Below are positions 24,001 through 32,993 of a DNA stretch of 64,000 bases, piece by piece. Each line of letters starts with the position of its first letter. Position 1 is the stretch's first letter. The stretch spans positions 37,063-101,062 of the forward strand of contig JBILGT010000002.1 in assembly GCA_044350895.1 (NCBI GenBank), read 5' to 3'. Both the position numbers and the translations under genes were made by a program. The DNA comes from OMIS01 sp044350895 (GTDB taxonomy: Bacteria; Patescibacteriota; Microgenomatia; UBA1400; PJMF01). The notes under the pieces were generated by a model that had not been told where the DNA came from, made no database searches, and was given only the letters and a program-made list of their open reading frames with translations.

Positions 24001-25661
24001 CGTAAATCCATACGTTGGAGAATATTGACGTAGTATTCAAGCAGCTGTTGAACCGTATAGTTCTCTTCCTTTCCAGCAACATCAACGGGACGAATTGTAT
24101 TTCGGGGATCATATGAGGCATTAGCTAAGGCTGTTTCAACTGCGGTAATTTCTTGTTCAAAGTCAGTCACTAGCTTATTGGTTTTAGCATAATATGCCGC
24201 TTCTGGGGATGTGGCTGGGTTCACAGTGGCTTGAGCAGGTCGTGCTTCAGGTATCAGGCGACGCATGCGATTAATTCTATTTTCAATATTCGTCATCCCT
24301 TGACTTATTATAGTTCGGTCGTCTGAAGATAATTTCAAGCCTAAAACATCCTCTGCTTCAAGCATTATATTTGATTCATACTCAGTGATAATTGCATTGA
24401 TCTCATTTATTTGATCTTGATTTATAGTAGCTGGAGTAAGTTGGGCTGCAAGGATGGCTTTAGCAGCTTGATTCAAATCTTGAAGCCTTTGTGAAACCTC
24501 TAAAAATCTTTGTCGTTCAGCTGGTTGGGTAACGTCTACAAATTGTGCGGCATTGATTTTATTTTCAAGATGAGATAAACGTTGGAGCATTGAAAGTAGA
24601 TTGCGCATCACATTTATATCTTGTTCGTCACTTATTAGTCCTTCTAATCCTTGTCCCAGTACTTCAAGTACATAGAAAGCATTTCTATACTCTATCCCAC
24701 CATTTACAGAACCAGCAAATATTAAGATTTCAGCATATGGGTTAAAATCAGGGCTATTTAAAGCTTGTTCTAATTCATCCATTATTAATCCATAACGAGT
24801 CACTTCTGACGATCTACTTAGTCGACGAACTATTTCATAGATCTGATCCCGTAGATCTTCAAGCAAGTGAAGCATTTCATTAAGTTCACGTAATATATTG
24901 GGATCACTGGCTACAATGTTTAACTGGTCTTGTATCCCTTGTTCCAACTCAATAAGCACATTAAAAGTATTTTGGTACCCCATTGGACGAGTGTTGGCAG
25001 CATCTGCTGGAACCTGGATGACATCATATGGATTGTAACCTGGATTGGTTAAGGCTGTATCTAAAGCATCTATCACCAACTTGTACCGTTGCCGCTGTAA
25101 AGCTCGTTCGCGCTCTCCATCATCTCCTGGGTCACCATCGGGAGCTGCAGCTAATTCAGCAGCCCAATCAGCTGCAAAATTTTCTTCCGATTCTCCTTCT
25201 TGCTGTTCAGTCAAGCTTGCTCTGCGAATACCAGCCAAGAGATCTCTATACCGTTTTACAAGATCAGGACGTGCTACAAAATTGGCGATATGTAGTCGAC
25301 ACATGTTATTGAGGTCCTGCAAAAATACTTCTGCATTATGTGCATTAGTAATGTCACCCGCATTTAGTGCTTCTTCTCCAAGTTCTAGCGCGCGGTCGCA
25401 AATCCAAAAAATTGCATCCAAAATTTGTTTCTGTAAGTCGGCTTTAGTTTCTTCAAATACATTAAATTCGCCTAAAGTTTGCGGTTGATACTCAGATATT
25501 TCTTGATATCTTCTCGTTAAATCAGTAACAATACCCATGGAAGCGCTAATATTTGCTACATCCATAGCTCCAACCACAGTCGAAACTCTGTTTAAATCAC
25601 GATCAAGAGCTTTCTGAAGCTCTTCAAGTGACTGGCTGTATTGCTCAACCTCTTTTACCAT
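21006..25661 (-). CDS. Giant cytoplasmic helical repeat protein
   Basis: I chose the ATG at 25661 (1551 aa) because TATAAT sits 7 nt upstream of it; a GTG 27 nt upstream lies before that box. No signal peptide or membrane helix is seen and most of the protein is predicted helical. The first half carries at least three degenerate repeats: LVIDALDTALTNPGYNPYD, LIMDELEQALNSPDFNPYA and EITAVETALANASYDPRN, each followed by a conserved stretch of about 60 residues. The second half is Arg/Lys/Asp-rich with defined blocks (for example HLDLHLHLHGKDD). I recognise no family. It lies convergent to virB6 inside the T4SS locus, so a cytoplasmic scaffold or an exported effector of the machine is possible (inference). 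Confidence 0.75.
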   Translation of the reverse strand: MVKEVEQYSQSLEELQKALDRDLNRVSTVVGAMDVANISASMGIVTDLTRRYQEISEYQPQTLGEFNVFEETKADLQKQILDAIFWICDRALELGEEALNAGDITNAHNAEVFLQDLNNMCRLHIANFVARPDLVKRYRDLLAGIRRASLTEQQEGESEENFAADWAAELAAAPDGDPGDDGERERALQRQRYKLVIDALDTALTNPGYNPYDVIQVPADAANTRPMGYQNTFNVLIELEQGIQDQLNIVASDPNILRELNEMLHLLEDLRDQIYEIVRRLSRSSEVTRYGLIMDELEQALNSPDFNPYAEILIFAGSVNGGIEYRNAFYVLEVLGQGLEGLISDEQDINVMRNLLSMLQRLSHLENKINAAQFVDVTQPAERQRFLEVSQRLQDLNQAAKAILAAQLTPATINQDQINEINAIITEYESNIMLEAEDVLGLKLSSDDRTIISQGMTNIENRINRMRRLIPEARPAQATVNPATSPEAAYYAKTNKLVTDFEQEITAVETALANASYDPRNTIRPVDVAGKEENYTVQQLLEYYVNILQRMDLRTFDPATGDYLIAQGLIRRAETLQQRILQQIENLQETAFNTWQKQIATEPWAVAAETVVNQDLSGITTDIAAQQALQDATTVLTNFDQAVTNLPTTALGYNRNNQQQRDVITDRRRALVERIGEIQALVDRFTQTRNVEKFKIDFSKELVVWEGLVAEIPESRQAMMKEGMSMPELKQLRDNLITEYNRLQTAGVLNRTGVGEEDRVIDAFERRAQQLIQQHTRELLTPLDPQTMSIQEVVSELMDQTAIYDSDRFKALKNRYEAGLGEVEDYYQQSLLKDGVATTAAAIDGTSRSKDWAHNLNHMIKPFAGNGGTPQTLAMLYFKDPNRPVGIKDFENGVAVDVRAIAMWRFITSRIKDNEKFGGVGKGHLVEAIHDQIIDAAGNPTNATRARLADHSGNIRMIQRETHPDYQERLRKTRDAIQAGDRAAVVKLVPQRQGETTADYQSRIDEIMDENPVEQAYRVVGGSQVVRIQGEPDHEFQTRLSKIAKLDQPFAYGVLNEHVADDFTSIIKLVFADIPIFRRLALLNYYKAFGAKSVGYQPYLGRGTTRGHGFSPGETLRKDESAYSNRFSLDLYNATRYDRLSRARFMRIFQFVDRDQFIALVAQSFDDNWLNKARSAEEVHDLFELYLFTRFSNLPPAPRFSAQELMKHDKLPLWITEARKLFMPRHHLDLHLHLHGKDDAEALHALTPAREKRLFEGAIIDLDQPIFPLLPEMTSQVMELEARKRQLIADITSGRITESAFNTAVNDFVEEFKHQGYFNYRKLKEANKKYKDKKFKDEKEYRLAQLDAMFGQNILFGGHESPNFSAVQFEIASTQLEGLFDAFEKPMDPDMDKGAVEGLLRVWIKDYMGKAKLVPGKHQLLFAPLTCAYITDLLHNYESGHLRHKVNSLYRELMSKYVLVGGLPGYVVEEIVRLMGGDLRNAPPYCIAGPRDRYKMFYMRKLWEIETEEDDDLSHSIKRAIPLYSEGEFKPPYEHEHAVEKDASGKAEVKH

Positions 25662-25668
25662 ACAGCGA

Positions 25669-25674
25669 ATTATA
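25669..25674 (-). promoter_or_regulatory. -10 box (TATAAT) of the giant helical protein gene
   Basis: The minus strand reads TATAAT, exactly 7 nt before the ATG at 25661, predicting transcription initiation at the start codon itself. Confidence 0.6.
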
Positions 25675-25708
25675 CTATTTTTCTTCACATAAAACGAGCT
25701 TGTTTAGG

Positions 25709-25714
25709 TACAAT
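25709..25714 (+). promoter_or_regulatory. -10 box (AGG-TACAAT) of the riboflavin kinase gene
   Basis: TACAAT preceded by AGG ends 8 nt before the ATG at 25723, the same geometry as other starts in the window. Confidence 0.45.
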
Positions 25715-25722
25715 ACCGTTCT

Positions 25723-26118
25723 ATGACTTCGCAACTCCACTCGCTATGGTTCTCAAGCACTGTTTTGCATGGTGATAAATCTGGCCGCCAGATAGGTTTT
25801 CCCACAATAAACCTTGATCCCAAGGCTATGCCGCTAGGTTCTGAAGAAGGTGTGTATGCATCTGAAGTCAGAGTAGCTGACAAAATATATGTTGGAGCAC
25901 TTTATTTTGGTCCTCGCAGCGTCAAAAATGAGGTTTTTAATGTGCTTGAAATCCACATCCTCAATTTTTCACAAGAAATTTACGGACAGACAGTTTCATT
26001 TAAGGTTGGTACATTTATTCGTCCAGTGATACACTTCACAAAACTTTCAGAACTTAAAACACAACTTGCTGAAGATATTGCAGCAATACAAAAGGATGAA
26101 ACGCTACATGCAAAATAA
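25723..26118 (+). CDS. Standalone riboflavin kinase domain
   Basis: The enzyme phosphorylates riboflavin to FMN. The 131-aa protein corresponds only to the C-terminal kinase half of bifunctional RibF: GRQIGFPTINL (the GxxxGFPTANL nucleotide and metal loop), EGVYAS, YFGPRS, NVLEIHILNF and EIYGQTVSF, then LKTQLAEDI. The FAD synthetase (adenylyltransferase) half is absent, so FAD must come from a separate enzyme; a nucleotidyltransferase at 59775 is one candidate. It overlaps the following transporter gene by 11 nt, so a role of that transporter in flavin or related metabolism is conceivable but unproven. Confidence 0.9.
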   Translation: MTSQLHSLWFSSTVLHGDKSGRQIGFPTINLDPKAMPLGSEEGVYASEVRVADKIYVGALYFGPRSVKNEVFNVLEIHILNFSQEIYGQTVSFKVGTFIRPVIHFTKLSELKTQLAEDIAAIQKDETLHAK

Positions 26119-27025
26119 ATTTTCAAAAACACAATTGGTCGGACCGGCACTTATTGCTGTTGCGGCAATCCTTTGGGCATTGGATGGTGTACTACGCAGA
26201 AGTCTTTTTGCGCTGCCACCAATCGTAATTGTGTTTTATGAGCACCTAATTGGGAGCATCATTTTACTGCCACTTTTGTGGAAACAGCTCACCACTGAAG
26301 CAATCACCCGCAAAAGTCTCATGCTCGCATCAGGAATTGCCTTGTTGAGTGGACTACTTGGCACGCTCTGGTTCACCACAGCTCTGGTTAAAGTCAATTT
26401 TATTTCGTTTAGTGTCGTCTTTTTACTACAAAAACTACAACCTATTTTTGCAACTTCAGCAGCTGTCGTGCTCCTCAAAGAGAAAGTTTCCCGAACGTAC
26501 GTCATGTGGGCGGGACTCGCGATGCTTGCTGCGTTTTTTGTAACGTTTAAAAATGGCTATGTCAGCTTGGCCACTGGAGAAGGCACAATTGTTGCTGCGC
26601 TCTACGCTATAGGTGCTGCGGCCGCCTGGGGATCGTCAACTGCCCTCTCAAAACTGCTCCTTAAAGAACATTCAACTGGTATGGCAACAGGACTTCGATT
26701 CTTTCTCACCACAATATTTGGATTTATCGCTGTACTACTCTTTACTCAGCCTAATCAAATTATGTTGGTAGATGGCTCTCAAATCCTCCGCTTTGCAGTA
26801 ATCGCGCTTTCTACGGGTATGGTAGCACTGTACATCTACTACAAGGGTTTACAGCGCACCCAAGCTAAAATTGCCACCATTATTGAATTAATTTTTCCTA
26901 TGTTGGCTGTTTCGATTGACGCAGTGGTGTACAAATCATTTTTGGCTCCCACTCAAATTATTGCTGCGCTCGTGTTGCTCTTTGCAATCTATAAAGCTTC
27001 ACAACTCAACGCCCAAAAGCAGTAG
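26108..27025 (+). CDS. EamA/DMT-superfamily transporter
   Basis: With the ATG at 26108 the product is 305 aa with ten predicted membrane helices in two EamA repeats, starting ALIAVAAILWALDGVLRR and, in the second half, YAIGAAAAWGSSTALSKLLL. Members export or import small metabolites; the substrate cannot be read. The start overlaps the riboflavin kinase stop by 11 nt, so the genes are co-transcribed and translationally coupled. That would fit vitamin or precursor uptake, but most EamA proteins in gene databases are unassigned. Confidence 0.88.
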   Translation: MQNKFSKTQLVGPALIAVAAILWALDGVLRRSLFALPPIVIVFYEHLIGSIILLPLLWKQLTTEAITRKSLMLASGIALLSGLLGTLWFTTALVKVNFISFSVVFLLQKLQPIFATSAAVVLLKEKVSRTYVMWAGLAMLAAFFVTFKNGYVSLATGEGTIVAALYAIGAAAAWGSSTALSKLLLKEHSTGMATGLRFFLTTIFGFIAVLLFTQPNQIMLVDGSQILRFAVIALSTGMVALYIYYKGLQRTQAKIATIIELIFPMLAVSIDAVVYKSFLAPTQIIAALVLLFAIYKASQLNAQKQ

Positions 27026-27083
27026 TTTGAGTCAACTAGTACTACCACTAATACTTCACTACACAGAATGCGGGTGTTCCAGG

Positions 27084-27089
27084 TATAAT
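27084..27089 (+). promoter_or_regulatory. -10 box (AGG-TATAAT) of the M23 giant protein operon
   Basis: A perfect TATAAT ends 7 nt before the ATG at 27097. No -35 is visible. It drives the downstream block 27097-34175 or further, as the following genes overlap or are closely spaced. Confidence 0.65.
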
Positions 27090-27096
27090 TATCGGT

Positions 27097-30000
27097 ATGG
27101 CATCCGATACTCAACCTCGGCAGATTGTTTTTGTGGCTGGAACTACTACTTCAGTAGATGAGTATCCTGTTGATGTAGACCACATAAAACAAATTGGTTT
27201 TTACTCCTCTGATGATTTTATTCAGTTTAAAGATCTCTTTTTAGAGCTCATCAATTCTCTCCATCTTAATGATCAAGGTATTTACGAACTATATCCCGGT
27301 CAAGAAATCAAACAGATTCGCATTACATATCAAAAGGATGGCGGAAATTTTCAAAAAGTTTCACTTCGCACTACCGATGGATTACCTGGTGACCCAGGAA
27401 TACCAGAAAAACGGGAACGACTTTTCTTCTGTGACTTTGTCTATATTTCACTCGGCATCGCCAAAATCCTTCGAAAGAACTATCCCAAATCTACTGAAAC
27501 ACTGAAAGACTATACCGACAGCTTCGATATTGAGAAACAAATTAAAGAATGGGGAGCTGCTGGAGAGAAGCAGTATCTTTCCCAACGAGCACTGCAGTGG
27601 GAAACTCCAGCAATCAAAGAGTTGCTTACTGAAATTTTTACGGCGTTTCAAGATATCACTGTAGAACTTAAAAAAGAGCCTGTCCAAGAACCACCAGCTG
27701 AGGAATCAGGTGAACGACGCGCTACAGAAGCTGATGCTCTACTTGTCTTACCAGAAGTTTTGACTGCAGGAGTCACTCCAACTGTAGATGGTGGTGGCGA
27801 TACAGCTGATACTACTAGCACACCTACTAGCACAAGAACTGAATCAATTGAAGATGAATCAAGCTACGTAACAGCGCGACAATTTGTTTTGGGGTTTGCG
27901 AGAACAACATTGATTGACGATGTCTTGAGGCGCAGTGGTCTAGATCCTGATTCTTTACCGCCTGAACTTCGAGGGCGATATGATGAGCTCTTCAGAATTC
28001 TTGAAACAGAACTAACTATTGTGCTGAGAAATCTTTCTGATGAAGAACGAGAACGACTTGCTTCTGGCGATGTGAGTCAAAAAATTTCCGTCTACTATTT
28101 ACTACTCCGCCAATTATCAGGTAGTCCATCAGCACGTTTTTATGAGTTGTTTGTAGAATTTTATGAAACAGAAGTCACACATCTAGTTGAGAACCAACAA
28201 ACAGAAGCGGCCCAACAACTTGTGACCGCAGTAACTGCCCAGTTTAGCGAAGTAGCACAAGAAATTCCTGAGCTTCAAAGAATTCATGATAATTTACTAG
28301 CCTGGGAGCGTGAAATTTTGAGTGCAGCTCCAGTTGCAGCAACAACTGCTGAGACTGATGATGAAATCGAAACACCAGCTACTATTGTAGAAGCAACTGA
28401 TGAAGTTGAAATACAGATCTCTCGCCTCCCCGATCCGCCAGTTATCATTCCAACGTTCCAAGCGCAAGTCAGTGCGCTTCCTCAAGTCCAACAACTTACA
28501 CAAAACGAGCAGGCCAGCATCCCCAATCGTTCTGGCCACGTTATTTGGGGAGCAATGGCTGAACTATTTTCAGAGGAAGATCTTCGTCGAAATAATATTC
28601 CACCAGAGCTTTTTAACGCTGTTTCTCAGACTGCTTATGAATACCTCAATGGACTTTCTGCGCAGGAACTTAAAAAACTTGCAAAATCACCAAGTAGTTT
28701 AATTCGTCATATAAAAAATGTTTCTGTCAGACTACAAACTGATGCTGTTTTTAGTGAAACATACGGACAATACAAGTTATCCTATGCTACACCAGCAATT
28801 AATCGTACCGAGCGAATTGAAGTTGAGACACAGTGGGCTTCTGAGAATTTGAAATACGAACTTTTCAGTGCCCACGACATTACGACATCATTACTCAACC
28901 AATCTGCAAAATTAACCAGTGAGTATCGTGATGTTGAACAGAATCTTGAAGCAAAAGTTTATGGTATTTTCCTTACATTTAGTACTGATTATCTCCAACT
29001 TTTATACTTCAATCCCAACGAGCGACGTACCTTAATCATTCGAATACAAAACACACTCAATGCTGATCCTCAGTTTTTAAGAGAATTAAGTGAGTTTTAC
29101 AACGAACTAATTGTCTATTTTGCTGAACAACAAAGACTTGAGGAACGTGAAGACCTTGTTGAGAGTTTAAAAAGTACTAATCACTCATTTTTACAAGAAG
29201 AAGGCACTTTTCGCTATATTGTCAGTGATGTTCAACTATCAGATTCACACAAATTATTTATTGAGCAGTTAAAAAAGAGCTTAAACACTGACTCCCCGCC
29301 AATCTTGCAAAACACTGCAAATGTGCTCGACGCCCTGATCATTGCACATGGAATCGAAGAAACTAACCGTCTTATTCAAGGGGTAAGTCCACAACTACTA
29401 GAAATGACGTTTGGATTACCCACAGGGATCATTACTGATGACAACCATCGGTCGATTAGAGAAATTTTGGGTAACTACATAACTGTTCGTGTTTTCAACC
29501 TTGCACCAGGTGAAATTGCCGATCACAGAGCCCTATTAGTACCAGGTCAGACTACTATTCCTACAAATGCCACTAGTTTGCAGAAACACTTGGGACCAGT
29601 ACATAATCTTGCAAAAATAATTACTGAAGATGGTTCTGAAAAAACGACTCTTGCACTACAAGGCGGAGTTAAGAAAAGAATTGATGCATTAGAAAAGGTT
29701 TTGGGACAAAAGTGGAGAAACTTAGGACTTGAGGAACGTGCAGCAGTTTACTTGTACTTTGATAAACCGTTTGATGCTTCACTTAAGCAACGTCTAAAAA
29801 GTAAGTCAGCAGATTTGGAAGCTGACAAGCATATTTTAGGCGTCTTCATAGAATTTGCAGGTTTTAACGATCGATTATTGCCAGAGCTTGTCACTGATGC
29901 TCGGCTTAATGGATTTCAAAGATTAACTGGTGGAATCCCTGTTGAGACTAAATCGGGTGATGATATTACTGAGTTTTACAAAATCACCCGTCAAGCTGAA

Positions 30001-31938
30001 ATACTTGAGCTTGAAGTTTCACTACTCGTACTAGACGAACTTTCAGCATTAGAGCGGGAACAACTTGCAGCACAGTACCAGATGTCTGCTGCGCAGCTTG
30101 AAGCTGCTTACCTCACCGCAATCACTACCAATCAAGGAATGCACTCACTTCCCGGGCCAGATGAGATCACACAAGTTGGAGGTGATCAACAACCCGCCCA
30201 GCCTGGACAAAACTTGCCTGAGAGTACTACCAGAAGCCCACTCAGAGAGCGACTGAAAAATGGACTCAGAAAAAAAGCCACAGGAGAAATAACTAAGAGA
30301 CTTGGTGCAGCAACTGCCGAAAAAGCCCTTTTTGGTCTTGGAGGCAAACTGGCTGGTTTGGCATCTGGGGTTGGTGCTGCAATTGCTGCAGCTGCATTGA
30401 TTAAGGACGTTCTCACTGAACTTTGGAATAACGAGGGCTTACGAAATCTACTCGCTGGGGCATTAACTGTCGGTTCAGCAATTTTGCTTAATATTCTTGG
30501 AAATGTGGCGGGACTTTTAACTTTTGCTGCAATAAGTTTTGTGGGAGGATTTTCTATCCCCGCTCTCTTAGCTGGATTAGCTGCTGGTCAAGCAGCAGCC
30601 ATGGCAGCACCTTGGGCACGCTGGTTTTCACAACCACGCACACCACCAAACCCATTTGGTTTCTCAACTGGTAGTGAGCAGTCAGCATCAGGAACTCCAT
30701 CATTAGCTCAAATGCGTGGAAAAGCTCCTGGGGCGACTCCCCAATCGTCCATTTCACCTACTCCAGAATCAACCACAGCGACTGCAAATAGTGGAGTAAC
30801 ACCAGATGGTTCAAATGCTTCTGTTTCTGCTACAACCCAATATAGTACAACTTCAACAACAGCCGCTACTGCTTCTGGATTGTCTCAACTTGCTGCTATA
30901 CCTATTGCTATTCTGGCTCCAACAATGGGAATTTTCACCGTTTTCATATCAACAATATTGGTTGTCACTGTTATTGCAGGAGCATTTTTAGTACCAGTTC
31001 CTACAAAACCAAATTCTCGCAAGGTAATTGATGGACTTGGACAACAGTCCAGTTCCAAATACGTCACTATCACAAAAACTCCTTCAATTGGAGCTACAAA
31101 AGGAGAAATTCAAAATAGAACAGATGTTCCTGTTACGTACACAATTACTGTTGAACCAAAGCCAGGATATTCAATAAAAGTTACTGGCGTAAAAGATGAA
31201 TTTTCTGGAATTGGTGGGCAAACAACAGACCTGCAATCAAAACTTGATTTTTCAAAATTCCCCAGTGAACCAATCAAGGACTCTTCATTTTCAACAAGCT
31301 ATACGGTCAATACAGGCACCAATTTGATTGATGCACTTATAATGAATGCTGTTACAGCAACCTTTGATGTATACGATTACACTGGGTACGTAATTGAAAC
31401 GGGTGAAACATATACCGCAACAGCAACTATTTATATTGGTAATCCAAAAGTAGGCTGTTGGCCAACTAGTGGTGGTGTATGGCAACTGCCTGGTGGTAGC
31501 TTCAGTCATAGCAGATTGGATGCATACGACATTGGAAATGAAATTGGAACTCCTGTGTATGCGCCATTCCCTGGAGAAGTATGTGATAAAGGATATGACA
31601 CTGCAGCAAGCGGTGGATATGGGCTCCACGCCAGTTTGAAGTTCAACCTAGGTGGCGGAGATCTCGTCCTATTTTTTGGTCACTTTGTTAAAAGTCCAAA
31701 AGATTTAATTGAAGGACTTGATGCCCGCGGATGTAAGACTGTTAATGCTGGAACACTCATAGGACTGATGGATGACACAGGTTTTTCCACAGCATCTCAC
31801 TTACATTACGAACTGAGACCAAATACAATTGGGGTGAAGCTCAAAGATTTGCATCCAGATGGTCAACAGGTTATTAATTCATTCAACAGTGGAAAAAGGC
31901 CAGTGATCGTCCGAGACTGTTTTGGAGGAACAAAATAA
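27097..31938 (+). CDS. Giant protein with helical repeats, membrane segments and C-terminal M23 peptidase domain
   Basis: The 1613-aa product has no N-terminal signal peptide. Residues 1 to about 1060 are soluble and helical with degenerate repeats (for example LRRSGLDPDSLPPELRGRYD and LRRNNIPPELFNAVS). A hydrophobic region follows (about 1085-1170, several Gly/Ala-rich helices), then a Ser/Thr-rich linker, a strong membrane helix (about 1265-1295), a beta domain, and an M23/LytM domain: HSRLDAYDIG with His and Asp zinc ligands and SHLHYEL with the HxH motif. The peptidase should lie outside the membrane and the helical part inside. Cutting peptidoglycan for the T4SS fits the context. Its TAA overlaps the next ATG by one base (TAATG). 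Confidence 0.8.
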   Translation: MASDTQPRQIVFVAGTTTSVDEYPVDVDHIKQIGFYSSDDFIQFKDLFLELINSLHLNDQGIYELYPGQEIKQIRITYQKDGGNFQKVSLRTTDGLPGDPGIPEKRERLFFCDFVYISLGIAKILRKNYPKSTETLKDYTDSFDIEKQIKEWGAAGEKQYLSQRALQWETPAIKELLTEIFTAFQDITVELKKEPVQEPPAEESGERRATEADALLVLPEVLTAGVTPTVDGGGDTADTTSTPTSTRTESIEDESSYVTARQFVLGFARTTLIDDVLRRSGLDPDSLPPELRGRYDELFRILETELTIVLRNLSDEERERLASGDVSQKISVYYLLLRQLSGSPSARFYELFVEFYETEVTHLVENQQTEAAQQLVTAVTAQFSEVAQEIPELQRIHDNLLAWEREILSAAPVAATTAETDDEIETPATIVEATDEVEIQISRLPDPPVIIPTFQAQVSALPQVQQLTQNEQASIPNRSGHVIWGAMAELFSEEDLRRNNIPPELFNAVSQTAYEYLNGLSAQELKKLAKSPSSLIRHIKNVSVRLQTDAVFSETYGQYKLSYATPAINRTERIEVETQWASENLKYELFSAHDITTSLLNQSAKLTSEYRDVEQNLEAKVYGIFLTFSTDYLQLLYFNPNERRTLIIRIQNTLNADPQFLRELSEFYNELIVYFAEQQRLEEREDLVESLKSTNHSFLQEEGTFRYIVSDVQLSDSHKLFIEQLKKSLNTDSPPILQNTANVLDALIIAHGIEETNRLIQGVSPQLLEMTFGLPTGIITDDNHRSIREILGNYITVRVFNLAPGEIADHRALLVPGQTTIPTNATSLQKHLGPVHNLAKIITEDGSEKTTLALQGGVKKRIDALEKVLGQKWRNLGLEERAAVYLYFDKPFDASLKQRLKSKSADLEADKHILGVFIEFAGFNDRLLPELVTDARLNGFQRLTGGIPVETKSGDDITEFYKITRQAEILELEVSLLVLDELSALEREQLAAQYQMSAAQLEAAYLTAITTNQGMHSLPGPDEITQVGGDQQPAQPGQNLPESTTRSPLRERLKNGLRKKATGEITKRLGAATAEKALFGLGGKLAGLASGVGAAIAAAALIKDVLTELWNNEGLRNLLAGALTVGSAILLNILGNVAGLLTFAAISFVGGFSIPALLAGLAAGQAAAMAAPWARWFSQPRTPPNPFGFSTGSEQSASGTPSLAQMRGKAPGATPQSSISPTPESTTATANSGVTPDGSNASVSATTQYSTTSTTAATASGLSQLAAIPIAILAPTMGIFTVFISTILVVTVIAGAFLVPVPTKPNSRKVIDGLGQQSSSKYVTITKTPSIGATKGEIQNRTDVPVTYTITVEPKPGYSIKVTGVKDEFSGIGGQTTDLQSKLDFSKFPSEPIKDSSFSTSYTVNTGTNLIDALIMNAVTATFDVYDYTGYVIETGETYTATATIYIGNPKVGCWPTSGGVWQLPGGSFSHSRLDAYDIGNEIGTPVYAPFPGEVCDKGYDTAASGGYGLHASLKFNLGGGDLVLFFGHFVKSPKDLIEGLDARGCKTVNAGTLIGLMDDTGFSTASHLHYELRPNTIGVKLKDLHPDGQQVINSFNSGKRPVIVRDCFGGTK

Positions 31939-32942
31939 TGGAATACGTTATTCAAGAGCAACCCACTCAACAGTCCCCCAAATGGCTTCCACGACTGGTT
32001 GTTATTGGCGTCATTGTCCTGGCTGTAGGATACTTGTTTCGTTGGCTCACTCCAGACGCCGCCCCCGCTCAGCCACTTTCTCAGTCGAACTACGATAATT
32101 CACAAAGCACTTTTGAAAATATGGTGTTCACGGGTACTGCACCAGCAATTCCCAGCAAACTACCTGTTGCAACAGCAACTGAAGTGAAGCGAGTTAATCA
32201 GGAAGTGGAACTCACTCTTATTTCCAAACACCGACTGCAAGGTTTTGAAAAGTATACTGGAATCTGGATTGGACCTGAATACAACCTCACCCGAACAAGT
32301 AGTCCTGAACTATACGTTTTAACAAAAAAAGCCGTGGAAGATGCCACAGCTCTCGAAAGTGGTATTTCCACTGAGCAAGCGGTACGAAGTGCCACCAATT
32401 ATGTATCAGAAGTTTTTAAGAATGAAAAGTTCGTTTCATTTCCCGATAGAATCCGTTATTTTGAAATTGGTGATCATCCACATCCTGAAATAACAGAATC
32501 AGAAGAAAATGCAAATACTATCGAAATTTCTTTTGGCTATAAATACGGTCCCTACCCTGTTTTTTTTGACAAGGACTATACTTTTCCCGTCACAATCATT
32601 GTTAATTCTGAATATGAGATACAAAAGATGACATTCCAACCATATTTTATGCAGTTTCAAGAAGGTCAAAACTTTTCAACGGTTACTATTCAGCAAGCAC
32701 TCGGGAACATTATGGATGGAAAAGGAGCGCTCATTAAAAGTACCTACGACGGACACGGAAACCCATTATTGAGTGACATAACTAAAGGCAGTTTAAGTAC
32801 TGTCTATGTTGAATATCGAGTTGATTCCGATTCAAAAACACTACTGCCCTACTATCGCTTTACTGGTCAACTGGAAAATAACGAAGGAATCACCTTTTAT
32901 GGTGAAGTGGTAACGCCAGCCATTCAAACAGAACAACAGTAA
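31938..32942 (+). CDS. Membrane-anchored extracytoplasmic protein of the T4SS locus
   Basis: The 334-aa product has a short cytoplasmic N-terminus, one membrane helix (about residues 20-39, LVVIGVIVLAVGYLFRWL) and an extracytoplasmic domain of about 290 residues of unrecognised, probably beta-rich fold. The pattern (single anchor, then a domain) and its place between the M23 protein and PrgI/VirB3 recall VirB8-like or TcpC-like bitopic components, but I see no convincing motif. It is coupled to the preceding gene by TAATG and ends 51 nt before the next ATG. Confidence 0.68.
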   Translation: MEYVIQEQPTQQSPKWLPRLVVIGVIVLAVGYLFRWLTPDAAPAQPLSQSNYDNSQSTFENMVFTGTAPAIPSKLPVATATEVKRVNQEVELTLISKHRLQGFEKYTGIWIGPEYNLTRTSSPELYVLTKKAVEDATALESGISTEQAVRSATNYVSEVFKNEKFVSFPDRIRYFEIGDHPHPEITESEENANTIEISFGYKYGPYPVFFDKDYTFPVTIIVNSEYEIQKMTFQPYFMQFQEGQNFSTVTIQQALGNIMDGKGALIKSTYDGHGNPLLSDITKGSLSTVYVEYRVDSDSKTLLPYYRFTGQLENNEGITFYGEVVTPAIQTEQQ

Positions 32943-32993
32943 ATCATGATAAGATACTAAAGAAAAGAATCGTGAACTTCATGTTTGCCCATC

